Assembly: GCA_947053345.1 (NCBI GenBank)
Contig: CAMRSM010000032.1
Location: forward strand, 1 to 40,413
Reading direction: 5' to 3'
Length of the DNA: 40,413 bases
Source: an uncultured Lachnospiraceae bacterium
GTDB lineage: Bacteria; Bacillota; Clostridia; Lachnospirales; Lachnospiraceae
A program made the translations under genes and the position numbers. The notes beneath the pieces are model-generated. The model did no database searches and was not told where the DNA came from. It saw only the letters and a list, made by a program, of their open reading frames with translations. Shown here piece after piece: positions 25,926-34,391 of this stretch (positions are counted from its first letter, which is position 1; each line of letters opens with the position of its first letter).

Positions 25926-26837
25926 TTAAAGGCTCTCCGGATAAACTCCCGCATCCACCAGGGCACGAAGCGCCTGCACGACGGCTTCCTTGTCTTCCTG
26001 ATAGGTCACACCGAACCATTTGTCACCGGTCCTCAACACCTCGACCGTCGCCCTGCCCTCCTGAACCATCGTATCAATCACCTGCGGGAGCAGATATTCC
26101 GACTTCAGATCCGATGCACCTCCGTTTTTCAAAAACTCCGCAAAACCGGCTTTCAGCTCCATAAGGAATTCCGGCGTGACACCCCACATATTCATGGAGA
26201 CCGCACTGTCAAGCGGCAGGCTCACCGGCTCGCCCGCCGCATTTTTTCCCTCGGCTCGCCCGCCCTTTTTCCCGATCCCAAACGTTTCCACAACCTTGCG
26301 CAGCTTTCCATCCGGATCCACACTGCACACACCGCGCGTCACAACGCCATTCTCACTTAAGGTATTGCCGAGAATAAAACCTGCCATGCAATACCGCCCT
26401 TTTTTGGTAAGATCCGCATTCGCAAGGAAATCATGTACCTTTACAAACGCTTCCCTTCCATAGTAATCATCCGCATTGATGATCGCGAACGGCTCCTTCA
26501 CGGCCTGAAAGCACGATAAGACTGCCTGACCCGTCCCCCACGGCTTTGTGCGCCCCACCGGCACCGTATATCCGTCCGGCAGATCCGAAAGTTCCTGAAA
26601 CACATACTCCGTCTCGATCTTCTTCTCGACACGGTTCCCGATAATCTCGCGGAAATCCTTCTCAAGGTCACGCCGCGTGATAAAAACCACCTTGTCAAAG
26701 CCTGCCGCCTTCGCGTCATATATGGAATAATCCATAATGATCTCCCCGGAAGGCCCCACTTTTTCCAGCTGTTTGATCCCGCCGCCATAGCGGCTTCCCA
26801 TCCCCGCTGCCATTATCACAAGTGCTGTCCTGTTCAT
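25926..26837 (-). CDS. Sugar-nucleotidyltransferase family protein
   Basis: A 303-residue NTP_transferase-family protein. The N-terminal ALVIMAAGMGSRYGGGIKQLEKVG carries the nucleotide-binding GxGxR pattern plus lysine. An FAIINADDYYGREAF segment provides the metal-binding Asp pair, and NMWGVTPEFL follows as in sugar-nucleotide pyrophosphorylases. It therefore likely activates a sugar phosphate with an NTP, but the sugar is not evident. No left-handed beta-helix domain follows. AAAGGAG precedes the ATG by 11 bases. It heads the run with comFC and yvyF and lies beside recD2. Function is inferred from the family only. Confidence 0.82.
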   Translation of the reverse strand: MNRTALVIMAAGMGSRYGGGIKQLEKVGPSGEIIMDYSIYDAKAAGFDKVVFITRRDLEKDFREIIGNRVEKKIETEYVFQELSDLPDGYTVPVGRTKPWGTGQAVLSCFQAVKEPFAIINADDYYGREAFVKVHDFLANADLTKKGRYCMAGFILGNTLSENGVVTRGVCSVDPDGKLRKVVETFGIGKKGGRAEGKNAAGEPVSLPLDSAVSMNMWGVTPEFLMELKAGFAEFLKNGGASDLKSEYLLPQVIDTMVQEGRATVEVLRTGDKWFGVTYQEDKEAVVQALRALVDAGVYPESL

Positions 26838-26998
26838 GTCCCAATGCTCCTTTCCTCCACCCCGGCCTGCCTTCTATTCTTTACAGTGCAGACTTAAAGC
26901 ATACACAATAATCTTTTTATCCGGATGCAATCCTGCCTTTGTACCCATCATACCATATATTTACCGGAAATGCACTACTTTTTTTGTTTTCCTGGATT

Positions 26999-29254
26999 TC
27001 ACAGGCCTCCCCTGCCCTTCCAGTCCTCCTGCGCGATCTCCCGGATACAGGAGGCAAGCCCGGAATAACGTTTCTGCTCACTCTCGTTGTCAATCATTGC
27101 CTGCACCGTCTCAGGGCTCCCGACAATGGTGACACAGCGCTTCGCCCTTGTCACTGCCGTATACAGAAGGTTCCGGTTAAACAGCATACGAGGACCGCCA
27201 AGCAGCGGAAGGAGCACGGCGGGGTACTCGCTCCCCTGCGACTTGTGTATCGTGACGGCGTAAGCAAGCTCCAGTTCCTCCAGCTGCCCGAACGGATACT
27301 GCACCATGCGCCCCTCATCAAACTCGATCTCCATCTCTTCCGCAAACGTATTGATCTGACGGATGATCCCGGTATCCCCGTTAAAAACACCTTCTCCCGC
27401 CTCCACTGTGATTCCGTGCCGGCTCTTGACCTCCCACGCGAGCTGATAATTGTTGCGGATCTGCATCACCTTATCCCCCTCCCGGAAGACCATCTGGCGA
27501 AATTCCTTCTGCTGCTTTTGCGGCGACGGCGGATTCAAATACTGCTGCAAAATCTGGTTGAGCCGCTCCACACCAAGCTCTCCCTTGCGCATCGGCGTGA
27601 GCACCTGGATATCATACGGCGTTGCCTCCACGTACCGCGGCAGCTTATCGCGGATCAATGCGATCAGAACCCCCGTGATCACGTTCACATCCGTGCGCTT
27701 GAGCATGAAAAAATCTTCACTCTTATTGTCCAGACGGATCGGTTCCCCCGCATTGATCTTGTGCGCGTTCACAATAATGTCACTCTCCGAAGCCTGCCGG
27801 AAAATCTTCGTCAGGCGCACGACCGGGAAAACGTCCGAGCGGATCAGGTCGCGCAGGACATTGCCGGGTCCGACACTTGGCAGCTGGTTCACGTCACCGA
27901 CAAGCACCACGCGCGTCCCGACCGTCACCGCCCGCAAAAGTGCATGCATCAGGCTGATATCAACCATCGACATCTCGTCAATGATCAGGACATCGGTTTC
28001 TAACGGATTGCTCTCGTTGCGCTCAAAATGTGCCGCCGTATCCGGGGCATTCTCATCCATACTTTTTGAGAGTTCCAGCAGACGGTGGATGGTGCTCGCC
28101 TCGTGTTTCGTCGTCTCCTTCATGCGTTTTGCCGCACGCCCGGTCGGTGCCGCGAGCAGAATTTCCATGCCCTCCGCCTCAAAAAAACTAATGATCGCAT
28201 TGATCGTTGTCGTCTTGCCCGTCCCCGGCCCACCGGTCAGAACAAAAACTCCGCTTCCCGCCGCTGTCAACACAGCCTGCGCCTGATGCTCCTCCAGTTC
28301 CAGCGCCAAGTCTTTCTGCAGGCGCGCAAGGCTTGCGCGCAGTTCCGCCTCCGGAAGGTCATAGGAAACATTCAGGTCAAGAAGCATCCGTGCGGTGTTC
28401 AGTTCCATGTAATAATAGTTCGCAGCGTAGACACAGACCACGTCCCCGTCTTCCCGGAAAATCACCTTTCTTGCCAGGCGCAGCTGCTCTAATTGCTCCT
28501 CCACCTGCTCTGGCATGACTTCAAGCAGCTGTGCGGTATAGCGGAGCAATTCGGGAAGCGGCAGGTAAACATGCCCGCTGCCGGATGCCTGGACAAGCGC
28601 GTAGAGAAGCCCCGCACGGATGCGGTACTCCGAGTTGGCCGGTATCCCCACCTTCGAGGCGATCTCATCGGCAATCTTAAAGCCGACCCCGCGGATGTCC
28701 TCCGCCAGGCGGTACGGGTTTTCCTGCAGGACGGCATGCATCTTTTCCCCGTAAAATTTGTAAATCTTTACCGCGAGGTTCGTCGATATCCCATATTGCT
28801 GCAAAAATACCATCGCACTGCGCATCCCGCGCTTTTCCTCAAACTGCGCCGCGAAATCCTGCGCCATTTTCTGGCTGATGCCCTTGATTTCCGCAAGGCG
28901 TTCCGGCTCCTCGTCCATGACGCGGAAGGTATCCTCTTTAAATTTTTTGACAATGCGCGCCGCAAGGGCCGGACCGATGCCGCGGACCGCCCCCGAGCCA
29001 AGGTAACGCTCCATCGCGAGCATATCCTCCGGTTCCCTGATCTCGCAGAGTTTCACCTGAAACTGTTCCCCATAGATCGGATGCGAAATATAGCCGCCCT
29101 CCAGATGGACATACTCCCCCTCATTGATAAAGGTAAAAGTGCCGACACATGTAATCTCATCCTTCTCCTTTTCTGCAACAGTAAGTACCGTGTACCCATT
29201 CTCCGCGTTGCGGAATATTATTTTTTCAACATAGCCGTCTACAACCTCATCCAT
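26999..29254 (-). CDS. recD2: RecD2-family ATP-dependent DNA helicase
   Basis: A superfamily 1B 5'-3' helicase that works without RecBC in Firmicutes and helps replication-fork progress and repair. From the ATG at 29252-29254 it has 751 residues. An N-terminal OB domain is followed by helix-hairpin-helix segments (GSGAVRGIGPALAARIVKKF, IRGVGFKIADEIASKVG) and motor motifs: Walker A GGPGTGKT at 341-348, IIDEMSMVD, GDVNQLPSVGPGNVL, and the C-terminal YAVTIHKSQGSEYP and YTAVTRAK. GGAG stands six bases before this ATG; another ATG four codons upstream is possible. It lies just after the flagellar gene terminator and has no clear promoter of its own. Confidence 0.95.
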   Translation of the reverse strand: MDEVVDGYVEKIIFRNAENGYTVLTVAEKEKDEITCVGTFTFINEGEYVHLEGGYISHPIYGEQFQVKLCEIREPEDMLAMERYLGSGAVRGIGPALAARIVKKFKEDTFRVMDEEPERLAEIKGISQKMAQDFAAQFEEKRGMRSAMVFLQQYGISTNLAVKIYKFYGEKMHAVLQENPYRLAEDIRGVGFKIADEIASKVGIPANSEYRIRAGLLYALVQASGSGHVYLPLPELLRYTAQLLEVMPEQVEEQLEQLRLARKVIFREDGDVVCVYAANYYYMELNTARMLLDLNVSYDLPEAELRASLARLQKDLALELEEHQAQAVLTAAGSGVFVLTGGPGTGKTTTINAIISFFEAEGMEILLAAPTGRAAKRMKETTKHEASTIHRLLELSKSMDENAPDTAAHFERNESNPLETDVLIIDEMSMVDISLMHALLRAVTVGTRVVLVGDVNQLPSVGPGNVLRDLIRSDVFPVVRLTKIFRQASESDIIVNAHKINAGEPIRLDNKSEDFFMLKRTDVNVITGVLIALIRDKLPRYVEATPYDIQVLTPMRKGELGVERLNQILQQYLNPPSPQKQQKEFRQMVFREGDKVMQIRNNYQLAWEVKSRHGITVEAGEGVFNGDTGIIRQINTFAEEMEIEFDEGRMVQYPFGQLEELELAYAVTIHKSQGSEYPAVLLPLLGGPRMLFNRNLLYTAVTRAKRCVTIVGSPETVQAMIDNESEQKRYSGLASCIREIAQEDWKGRGGL

Positions 29255-29301
29255 ACCGTTCTCCATTTTTCCGTGTTCCCGCCGCTTCCGTCTGGTGCAA
29301 A

Positions 29302-29333
29302 GAAAGCCGGGAACTTACCGTCCCCGGCTTTCT
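29302..29333 (-). terminator. Terminator of the mbl-flagellar operon
   Basis: The stem AAAGCCGGG/CCCGGCTTT (with an extra G bulge) around a ~10-nt loop is followed on the minus strand by TTTCTTTG, 20 bp after the rod-binding protein gene. Confidence 0.75.
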
Positions 29334-29353
29334 GAAAACTTCTTTTCTGCCGC

Positions 29354-29701
29354 CTACAATCCCTGATTGCGCTTCATGGACTCGTACAGCTGCTGTGCCA
29401 GACCAAGCTCGCCATTATCCACGATCGTCCCTGCGACCTGCGTATAAAATGTGTCCCCAAACTGCTCCAGATACGGATCTTCCTCTTCGTCCTCATCCTT
29501 CGGGATCGTTTTTTCCATGCCCTTTAACATCTGTTCGACCAAATAGGTTTCAAACTCCTTACAGGACTCAAGCAGCTCCGCGTCACTTGCCGACGCGGCA
29601 TCCAGCGCCCCAAGCGACGCAGAAAGTTTATCCGCCCTATTTGCCGCCTGCGAAGTGAGGGAATTGTTCAGATAATAATCCGCTCCAACTGATATACTCA
29701 T
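29354..29701 (-). CDS. FlgJ-type rod-binding protein
   Basis: A 115-residue protein matching the N-terminal rod-binding domain of FlgJ, without the muramidase domain, as in many Firmicutes. The conserved part runs from about residue 45: CKEFETYLVEQMLKGMEKTIPK, then an acidic insertion (DEDEEEDPY), then DTFYTQVAGTIVDNGELGLAQQLYESMKR. It likely chaperones rod assembly. GGGGGG stands six bases before the ATG. It is the last gene of the mbl-flhO-flhP operon, about 180 bp after flhP, and is followed by a terminator. Confidence 0.87.
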   Translation of the reverse strand: MSISVGADYYLNNSLTSQAANRADKLSASLGALDAASASDAELLESCKEFETYLVEQMLKGMEKTIPKDEDEEEDPYLEQFGDTFYTQVAGTIVDNGELGLAQQLYESMKRNQGL

Positions 29702-29883
29702 AATCTGCCCCCCTTAACTTTCTATGTTTTTTTCCGTTAATTCCTTTCCGCACTGCATCAAATCCCGGTGCTTTCCATCCGGCAAAGCCGCTTCCAAACC
29801 CTTGCCAGCTTTGCTTCCTGCGGCTCCGGCACAAACGCCCTTCCGCTATTTTACCGGTTCCTGCCGCTTCCCAGCCCGCGGCA

Positions 29884-30696
29884 TCAGCTCCTCAGATTGT
29901 TTGCCTGCTGCAGCATCTCATCGGATGCCTGGATAACCTTGGAGTTCATCTCGTATGCGCGCTGCGTCACGATCAGGTTTACGATCTCATCTGCCGTCTG
30001 CACGTTTGATGCCTCCACATACTGCGCCACGATCCTGCTGCGCTTTAAATTCTCATCCGTCGCCTCAAGGCGCGGTGTACCGGACGCATCCGTCGCCTGA
30101 TAAAGGCTGCCCGAAAGTTTTAACAGACCTGCCGGGTTATTAAACTGCGTCAGCGCCAAGGTCGCCACAGTCTGCGTTGTATTGCCGTCCGGGCGGTACA
30201 GAAAATTGCCGAACTGGTCAAACGTCAGTTTTGAAGTATCGTAAGTCGCCGGAAAGGAGATCGGCTGTCCGTTCGTGTCAAGTACCGGATAGCCATCCGA
30301 ATTGCAGAGCATCACATTCGTCCCGTTCATCCCCAGCTTGAACGAACCGTTCCTTGTATAGCCGACTGTGCCGTCCGGGCGGCGCACCGAAAAAAATCCC
30401 TCGCCGTCAATCGCAGCGTCAAGCCACTGTCCCGTCTCCGTGAGCGTCCCCTGCCTGAAATTTGAGACGATCGAAGCCACACGCACACCGAGCCCGACCT
30501 GTCCGATCACCGGCTTCGGGTTGCCCTCGTGGTCTGTCACTTTTGTCTGTATCTTGGAATAGAGCAGGGACTGAAATTCCGTCTGCTCTTTCTTATATCC
30601 GGTTGTGTTGACGTTTGCCAAATTGTTCGCGATATTGTCCAAGCTCGTCTGCTGTGCGATCATGCCTGACGCGCCCGTCCACAATGCTCTCATCAT
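29884..30696 (-). CDS. flhP: Flagellar hook-basal body rod protein FlhP/FlgG
   Basis: A distal-rod-type flagellar protein of 270 residues. The N-terminal heptad region MRALWTGASGMIAQQTSLDNIANNLANVNTTGYKK carries the ANNLANVNTTGYK signature. The central part has GEGFFSV and YTRNGSFK, and the C-terminus has VNLIVTQRAYEMNSKVIQASDEMLQQANNLRS. There is no signal peptide, as expected for export through the flagellar type III system. It is third in the order mbl-flhO-flhP-rod-binding protein, matching the Bacillus mbl locus, so it is called flhP; it also fits flgG. A separate flgG may exist elsewhere in the genome. AAGGAG precedes the ATG. Confidence 0.92.
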   Translation of the reverse strand: MMRALWTGASGMIAQQTSLDNIANNLANVNTTGYKKEQTEFQSLLYSKIQTKVTDHEGNPKPVIGQVGLGVRVASIVSNFRQGTLTETGQWLDAAIDGEGFFSVRRPDGTVGYTRNGSFKLGMNGTNVMLCNSDGYPVLDTNGQPISFPATYDTSKLTFDQFGNFLYRPDGNTTQTVATLALTQFNNPAGLLKLSGSLYQATDASGTPRLEATDENLKRSRIVAQYVEASNVQTADEIVNLIVTQRAYEMNSKVIQASDEMLQQANNLRS

Positions 30697-30790
30697 AACG
30701 ATTCTCTCTCCTTTGCTGCCTCATTTTACCGGTTTTCATTGATAACATATGTATCTTTCCTGCCCCCGTCACACCGCAGGCAAAAACTTA

Positions 30791-31564
30791 CTACGAAACA
30801 CTGCCGAGTGTCGTCGCTTTCTCAAGCGTGCTGTCCACCGTCTGGATCACCTTCTGCCCCGCCTCGTACGCCCGCGTGATCGCGATCATATTGACCATCT
30901 CCGAGACAACATTGACGTTGGACTGCTCGGTGAAGCCCTGGCGGATCATGCCGGCTGCCTCTTTTTCCCGCGCCCCGTTCACCGGGAATAATCTGGTCTC
31001 CCCGAATTTTTTCAGATAATCATAATCCTCGAAATCCGTCAGGATGATGGTATCAACCAACTCGCCGTCCGCGTAGACATTCCCCGCAACATCCACGGCC
31101 ACGTCGGTCGCGTCAACCCGAACCTGCAAAGGCCCGCCCTCCGCCATCAGATGGTTGCCGTCCACATCAACGACATACCCCTCCTGCGTGACTGTAAACT
31201 GCCCGGCGCGTGTGTACTGGGTCGAAGTCTGCCCGTTCGCGTTCGTATACTGTATGGCAAAGAATCCGCTGCCGTCAATCGCGAAATCAAACGTGTTCCC
31301 GCTCTCCCGCAGGGAACCCTGCTTATAATCCGTATAAACTTCGCCAATCTTCGCGCCGAAGCTCATCGTACCGATCCGCTCCTGCCTCCAGTCCACGGAA
31401 GCATCCCGGATTTTGACCATCAGCTGCTGGTCAAAGGACTGGCTCGTCACACCCTCCTTCTTGAAACCGACAGTTGCCGAATTCGCCAGATTATTCGAGA
31501 TCACATCCAACCGGTTCTGCTCATTCCTCATGCCCGTCCACGCCGTATATAACTGTCTGACCAT
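30791..31564 (-). CDS. flhO: Flagellar hook-basal body rod protein FlhO/FlgF
   Basis: A 257-residue rod protein of the FlgF/FlgG class. It has the N-terminal YTAWTGMRNEQNRLDVISNNLANSATVGFKKEG, the central GSGFFAIQYTNANGQTSTQYTRAGQF, and the C-terminal VNMIAITRAYEAGQKVIQTVDSTLEKATTLGSVS coiled-coil. It has no signal peptide. It lies between mbl and flhP, as in Bacillus. AAGGG precedes the ATG by five bases. About 95 bp separate it from flhP. It is normally a proximal rod part. Confidence 0.9.
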   Translation of the reverse strand: MVRQLYTAWTGMRNEQNRLDVISNNLANSATVGFKKEGVTSQSFDQQLMVKIRDASVDWRQERIGTMSFGAKIGEVYTDYKQGSLRESGNTFDFAIDGSGFFAIQYTNANGQTSTQYTRAGQFTVTQEGYVVDVDGNHLMAEGGPLQVRVDATDVAVDVAGNVYADGELVDTIILTDFEDYDYLKKFGETRLFPVNGAREKEAAGMIRQGFTEQSNVNVVSEMVNMIAITRAYEAGQKVIQTVDSTLEKATTLGSVS

Positions 31565-31742
31565 CTTTTCCCTTGCCTTTCCATATTAACTCATGTACCA
31601 GAAATCCAAATGTACCCCGCAGCAACTCTTCAAAACAGAATATCCCGTCCGATTCCTGCCACTGCCCGGGCACAAATAACCCAAACCATCGAGCCAAAAG
31701 CCACCTTGCACGCGGGACTTCCCTCCGCCGCATCCGCCCGGA

Positions 31743-31768
31743 AGAATGAACCCATATGGGTTCATTCT
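31743..31768. promoter_or_regulatory. Perfect 26-bp palindrome between mbl and flhO
   Basis: Each half-site is AGAATGAACCCAT with no central spacer. It could be a protein-binding operator or a cruciform/terminator element. It lies about 75 bp after mbl and 180 bp before flhO, next to the nested hairpin that follows mbl. No second copy was seen in the window. Confidence 0.6.
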
Positions 31769-31794
31769 GAAAACTTTTGCCCCTGACTCCCATT

Positions 31795-31841
31795 TGAAAC
31801 AGGGCAGCTGCCCCCTTCCGGCAGGCTCTGCGCCTGTTTCA
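31795..31841 (-). terminator. Nested hairpin after mbl
   Basis: TGAAACAGG (31795-31803) pairs with CCTGTTTCA (31833-31841) around an inner CTGCC/GGCAG stem, starting two bases after the mbl stop. The U-tract is weak, so it may attenuate rather than stop transcription into flhO. Confidence 0.55.
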
Positions 31842-31843
31842 TA

Positions 31844-32839
31844 TTATTTTAAAGGCTTACTGCTCCCAAGAAACTCCACAAACTTCCCGGTTCCGATCGC
31901 AACTGCCGTCATCGGATCCTCCGCCGTCATCGTCGTGATGCCGGTCTTCTCCTCAATCAGTTCCTCCAGGCCGTACAGCAGGCAGCCGCCGCCCGTCAGC
32001 ACGATGCCGCGATCCGCGATATCCGCCGCAAGTTCCGGCGGGGTCTTCTCAAGCACACTGTGCACCGCTTCAACGATCTGTGAGGTCGTCTCGCGCAGTG
32101 CCTCCTCCGTCTCCTCCGAGGTCACGGAAATCGTCTTCGGAAGCCCGGTCACAAGGTTGCGCCCCCTGACATCCATCGCCACCATCTCCGGCCTGCGGTA
32201 CGCGGAACCAATCTTGATCTTGATATCCTCCGCCGTGCGCTCGCCGATCAGCAGATTATGTTTCTTCCGCATATAGCGGACGATCGCCTCATCGAAATCA
32301 TCGCCCGCAATTTTGATCGAAGTGCTGACAACCGTGCCGCCGAGCGAGATCACCGCGATATCCGTCGTCCCGCCGCCAATGTCAACGATCATATTGCCGC
32401 ATGGCCTTGCAATATCAATACCTGCCCCGATCGCCGCCGCGATGGGCTCCTCGATGATTGCAACCTCCCTGGCTCCCGCCGTGTATGTCGCATCCTCAAC
32501 CGCCTTCTTCTCCACTTCCGTGACACCGCTCGGCACGCAGACACTGATGATCGGCTTGCGGAAACGCTGCTTGCCGACCGCTTTCTGGATGAAATATTTC
32601 AGCATCTTCTCCGTCACGGTATAATCGGAAATGACACCCTGGCGCAGCGGCCGCACCGCCACGATGTTTCCCGGCGTGCGGCCGAGCATCAGGCGCGCCT
32701 CCTCGCCGATCGCCTTGATCCGGTTCGTGTCGCGGTCAAACGCCACAACCGAAGGCTCCTTTAAAACAACGCCCTTCCCTCTTATATATACCAGCACACT
32801 CGCGGTGCCGAGATCAATCCCGATGTCACTTCCACTCAT
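31844..32839 (-). CDS. mbl: MreB-like actin homologue (Mbl)
   Basis: A 331-residue bacterial actin that positions cell-wall synthesis. The phosphate-1 motif DIGIDLGTASVLVYIRGKG, the ISVCVPSGVTEVEKKAV block, EEPIAAAIGAGID, the phosphate-2 motif VDIGGGTTDIAVISLGG and the adenosine motif GIVLTGGGCLLYGLEELI are all in order. It follows a consensus promoter; AAGGAG stands before the ATG. In Bacillus the mbl gene is followed by flhO and flhP, and the same order is seen here, which supports Mbl over MreB. The spoIIID gene that precedes mbl in Bacillus is absent. Mbl and MreB are hard to tell apart from sequence alone. Confidence 0.94.
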   Translation of the reverse strand: MSGSDIGIDLGTASVLVYIRGKGVVLKEPSVVAFDRDTNRIKAIGEEARLMLGRTPGNIVAVRPLRQGVISDYTVTEKMLKYFIQKAVGKQRFRKPIISVCVPSGVTEVEKKAVEDATYTAGAREVAIIEEPIAAAIGAGIDIARPCGNMIVDIGGGTTDIAVISLGGTVVSTSIKIAGDDFDEAIVRYMRKKHNLLIGERTAEDIKIKIGSAYRRPEMVAMDVRGRNLVTGLPKTISVTSEETEEALRETTSQIVEAVHSVLEKTPPELAADIADRGIVLTGGGCLLYGLEELIEEKTGITTMTAEDPMTAVAIGTGKFVEFLGSSKPLK

Positions 32840-32928
32840 AACTTTCTCCTTTCAAAAATCACATTCGTCTCTATCGTTCAATGCCCCTATAATTAGCATT
32901 TTATCCAAATCGAAACATATTCAGTTCT

Positions 32929-32957
32929 ATTATAAACGCTGTACATGATTTTTTCAA
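32929..32957 (-). promoter_or_regulatory. Consensus sigma-A promoter of the mbl operon
   Basis: On the minus strand TTGAAA (32952-32957), a 17-bp spacer and a perfect TATAAT (32929-32934), about 85 bp before mbl. Confidence 0.8.
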
Positions 32958-33040
32958 AGGAATTTTTCAAAAGTTATAAAATATTTATCAATTTCTATGT
33001 ACCTTTTCCCATTTTTCCGATTTTACGGCAAGAAAAGCAA

Positions 33041-34189
33041 TTATCCGACTGCCAGATCGACCTGCTGGATGATCCCGGACTGGCCATTTTCATGCAGGAA
33101 GACACCACTTTGGCGCACAACGGCGTTCGTGGAATTATCCTTCCCGGAATTTAGCGAAAATTTTGTCCCGATATGGCCGAGGTAGATTGCCCCAATCCCC
33201 GCAACACCCAGCGCGACCAATTTATCATTGCCGGACTCATCCTTCGTCCAGATGCGCAGACGGTTGAAAATCTCATCGTTCTCGTCAATCCATCCGTTCC
33301 CGTCCATATCAAACACCGCGAGATCCGCGAAACCGTTGCCGCTCTTTGTGCCAAACAGCTCGCTCCCGTCATTGATCACACCGTCGCCGTTGCGGTCAAG
33401 CGCCAAGAAACCGCAGCCGCGCGCGAGCAGCGAAATATTGTCAAGTTCCCCGTCACAGTCGATGTCAAAGAAAAATTTCTGGTCGGAGACTTCCGCCGTG
33501 CCGCCGTTTAAGTTGATCACGAGCGGATCCATCAGCTGCACGGCACCGTAATCGATCTGAACGGACGTGTACTCCGCAAAGCTGCGCGACATCTCTGCCT
33601 CAATATCAAACTCGATCGTCCTGCCGTCCGCCGTCTTTACCGTCCCGGATGAATAAAAGGACGACGACTCCCGTTCCTCGTAATAATGCTGCATCCCGAT
33701 CGAGAAGCCCTGGGTCGGCACGACCGAATACGGTGCCTGGGGAACATCAAGTTCAAGATTGCCGGAGCCGAGCCCAAGCAGCTCCCGGAGAAGCCTTGCC
33801 GACTCCGCCTGCGCCTTTTGGATCACATCGCTCCCCGACATGCGGCGCACCCCTATATCCTGCTGTCCCGACAGGATTGAAAGCATATGGCGCAGCCCGT
33901 CATACTCCGCCTTTCCCTTACGGAAATAGTCATCGTCCTGACCCGCAAAGGAAATCCTTCCCATACCGCCCTGCATGCCCGTCTGCCACGGCACGCGGCC
34001 GTTCTTTTTTGAAGCATCCGCTTCCCCACCTGTCTGCTGTTCGCTATCCTTAGCTGAGGGCGACGTAGCTGCTGTACTGCCGACGGAATTCACGGCACCG
34101 CCCCAGCTGTTATAGCTAACAGTCCGCATGTTCGTGCGGGAGAGGAAATACTGGTTCCTCATCGCAACATTGCTTGTCTGTATCACCAT
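33041..34189 (-). CDS. EF-hand/calcium-repeat protein of the flagellar regulon
   Basis: A 382-residue protein of unknown family. After a low-complexity N-terminus (GGAVNSVGSTAATSP, QQTGGEADASKK), the middle is unremarkable. The C-terminal part holds several Asp-rich loops of calcium-binding type: DIDCDGELDN, DRNGDGVINDGSELFG and DMDGNGWIDENDEIF, followed by GVAGIGAIYLG and a GVFLHENGQSG end. Similar loops occur in RTX-like and dockerin-like secreted proteins. There is no N-terminal signal peptide, so export, if any, would not be Sec-dependent. GGAGGT stands ten bases before the ATG. A near-consensus sigma-28 promoter lies 50 bp upstream, pointing to co-expression with flagellin and late motility genes. 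Its function is not known. Confidence 0.8.
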   Translation of the reverse strand: MVIQTSNVAMRNQYFLSRTNMRTVSYNSWGGAVNSVGSTAATSPSAKDSEQQTGGEADASKKNGRVPWQTGMQGGMGRISFAGQDDDYFRKGKAEYDGLRHMLSILSGQQDIGVRRMSGSDVIQKAQAESARLLRELLGLGSGNLELDVPQAPYSVVPTQGFSIGMQHYYEERESSSFYSSGTVKTADGRTIEFDIEAEMSRSFAEYTSVQIDYGAVQLMDPLVINLNGGTAEVSDQKFFFDIDCDGELDNISLLARGCGFLALDRNGDGVINDGSELFGTKSGNGFADLAVFDMDGNGWIDENDEIFNRLRIWTKDESGNDKLVALGVAGIGAIYLGHIGTKFSLNSGKDNSTNAVVRQSGVFLHENGQSGIIQQVDLAVG

Positions 34190-34245
34190 AGCTACACACC
34201 TCCATGTATTTTATGACGGGCACAGGCCGCCCGCCCGTGCTATGT

Positions 34246-34273
34246 ATATCGGCTAAATGGTCAATTTATTTTA
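34246..34273 (-). promoter_or_regulatory. Sigma-28 (SigD/FliA-type) flagellar promoter
   Basis: On the minus strand TAAA (34270-34273), a 16-bp spacer and GCCGATAT (34246-34253), an exact match to the Bacillus SigD boxes TAAA-N14-16-GCCGATAT. It stands about 55 bp before the calcium-repeat protein's ATG. No other such pair was found at a gene start in the window. Confidence 0.85.
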
Positions 34274-34333
34274 GGGCGTTCCCTTTCCAAAAATGGGATT
34301 TACCGGGGACAGCTGCCACCGCAGAAAAGTAGA

Positions 34334-34362
34334 TTGCGGGCAGGGACAAACTGTGGTATACT
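34334..34362 (+). promoter_or_regulatory. Candidate promoter of the small membrane protein
   Basis: TTGCGG (34334-34339), a 17-bp spacer and TATACT (34357-34362), 30 bp before the ATG at 34392. The -35 box is weak. Confidence 0.5.
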
Positions 34363-34391
34363 GTCAAAAAACCTTAAGAGAGGGGGATTTT

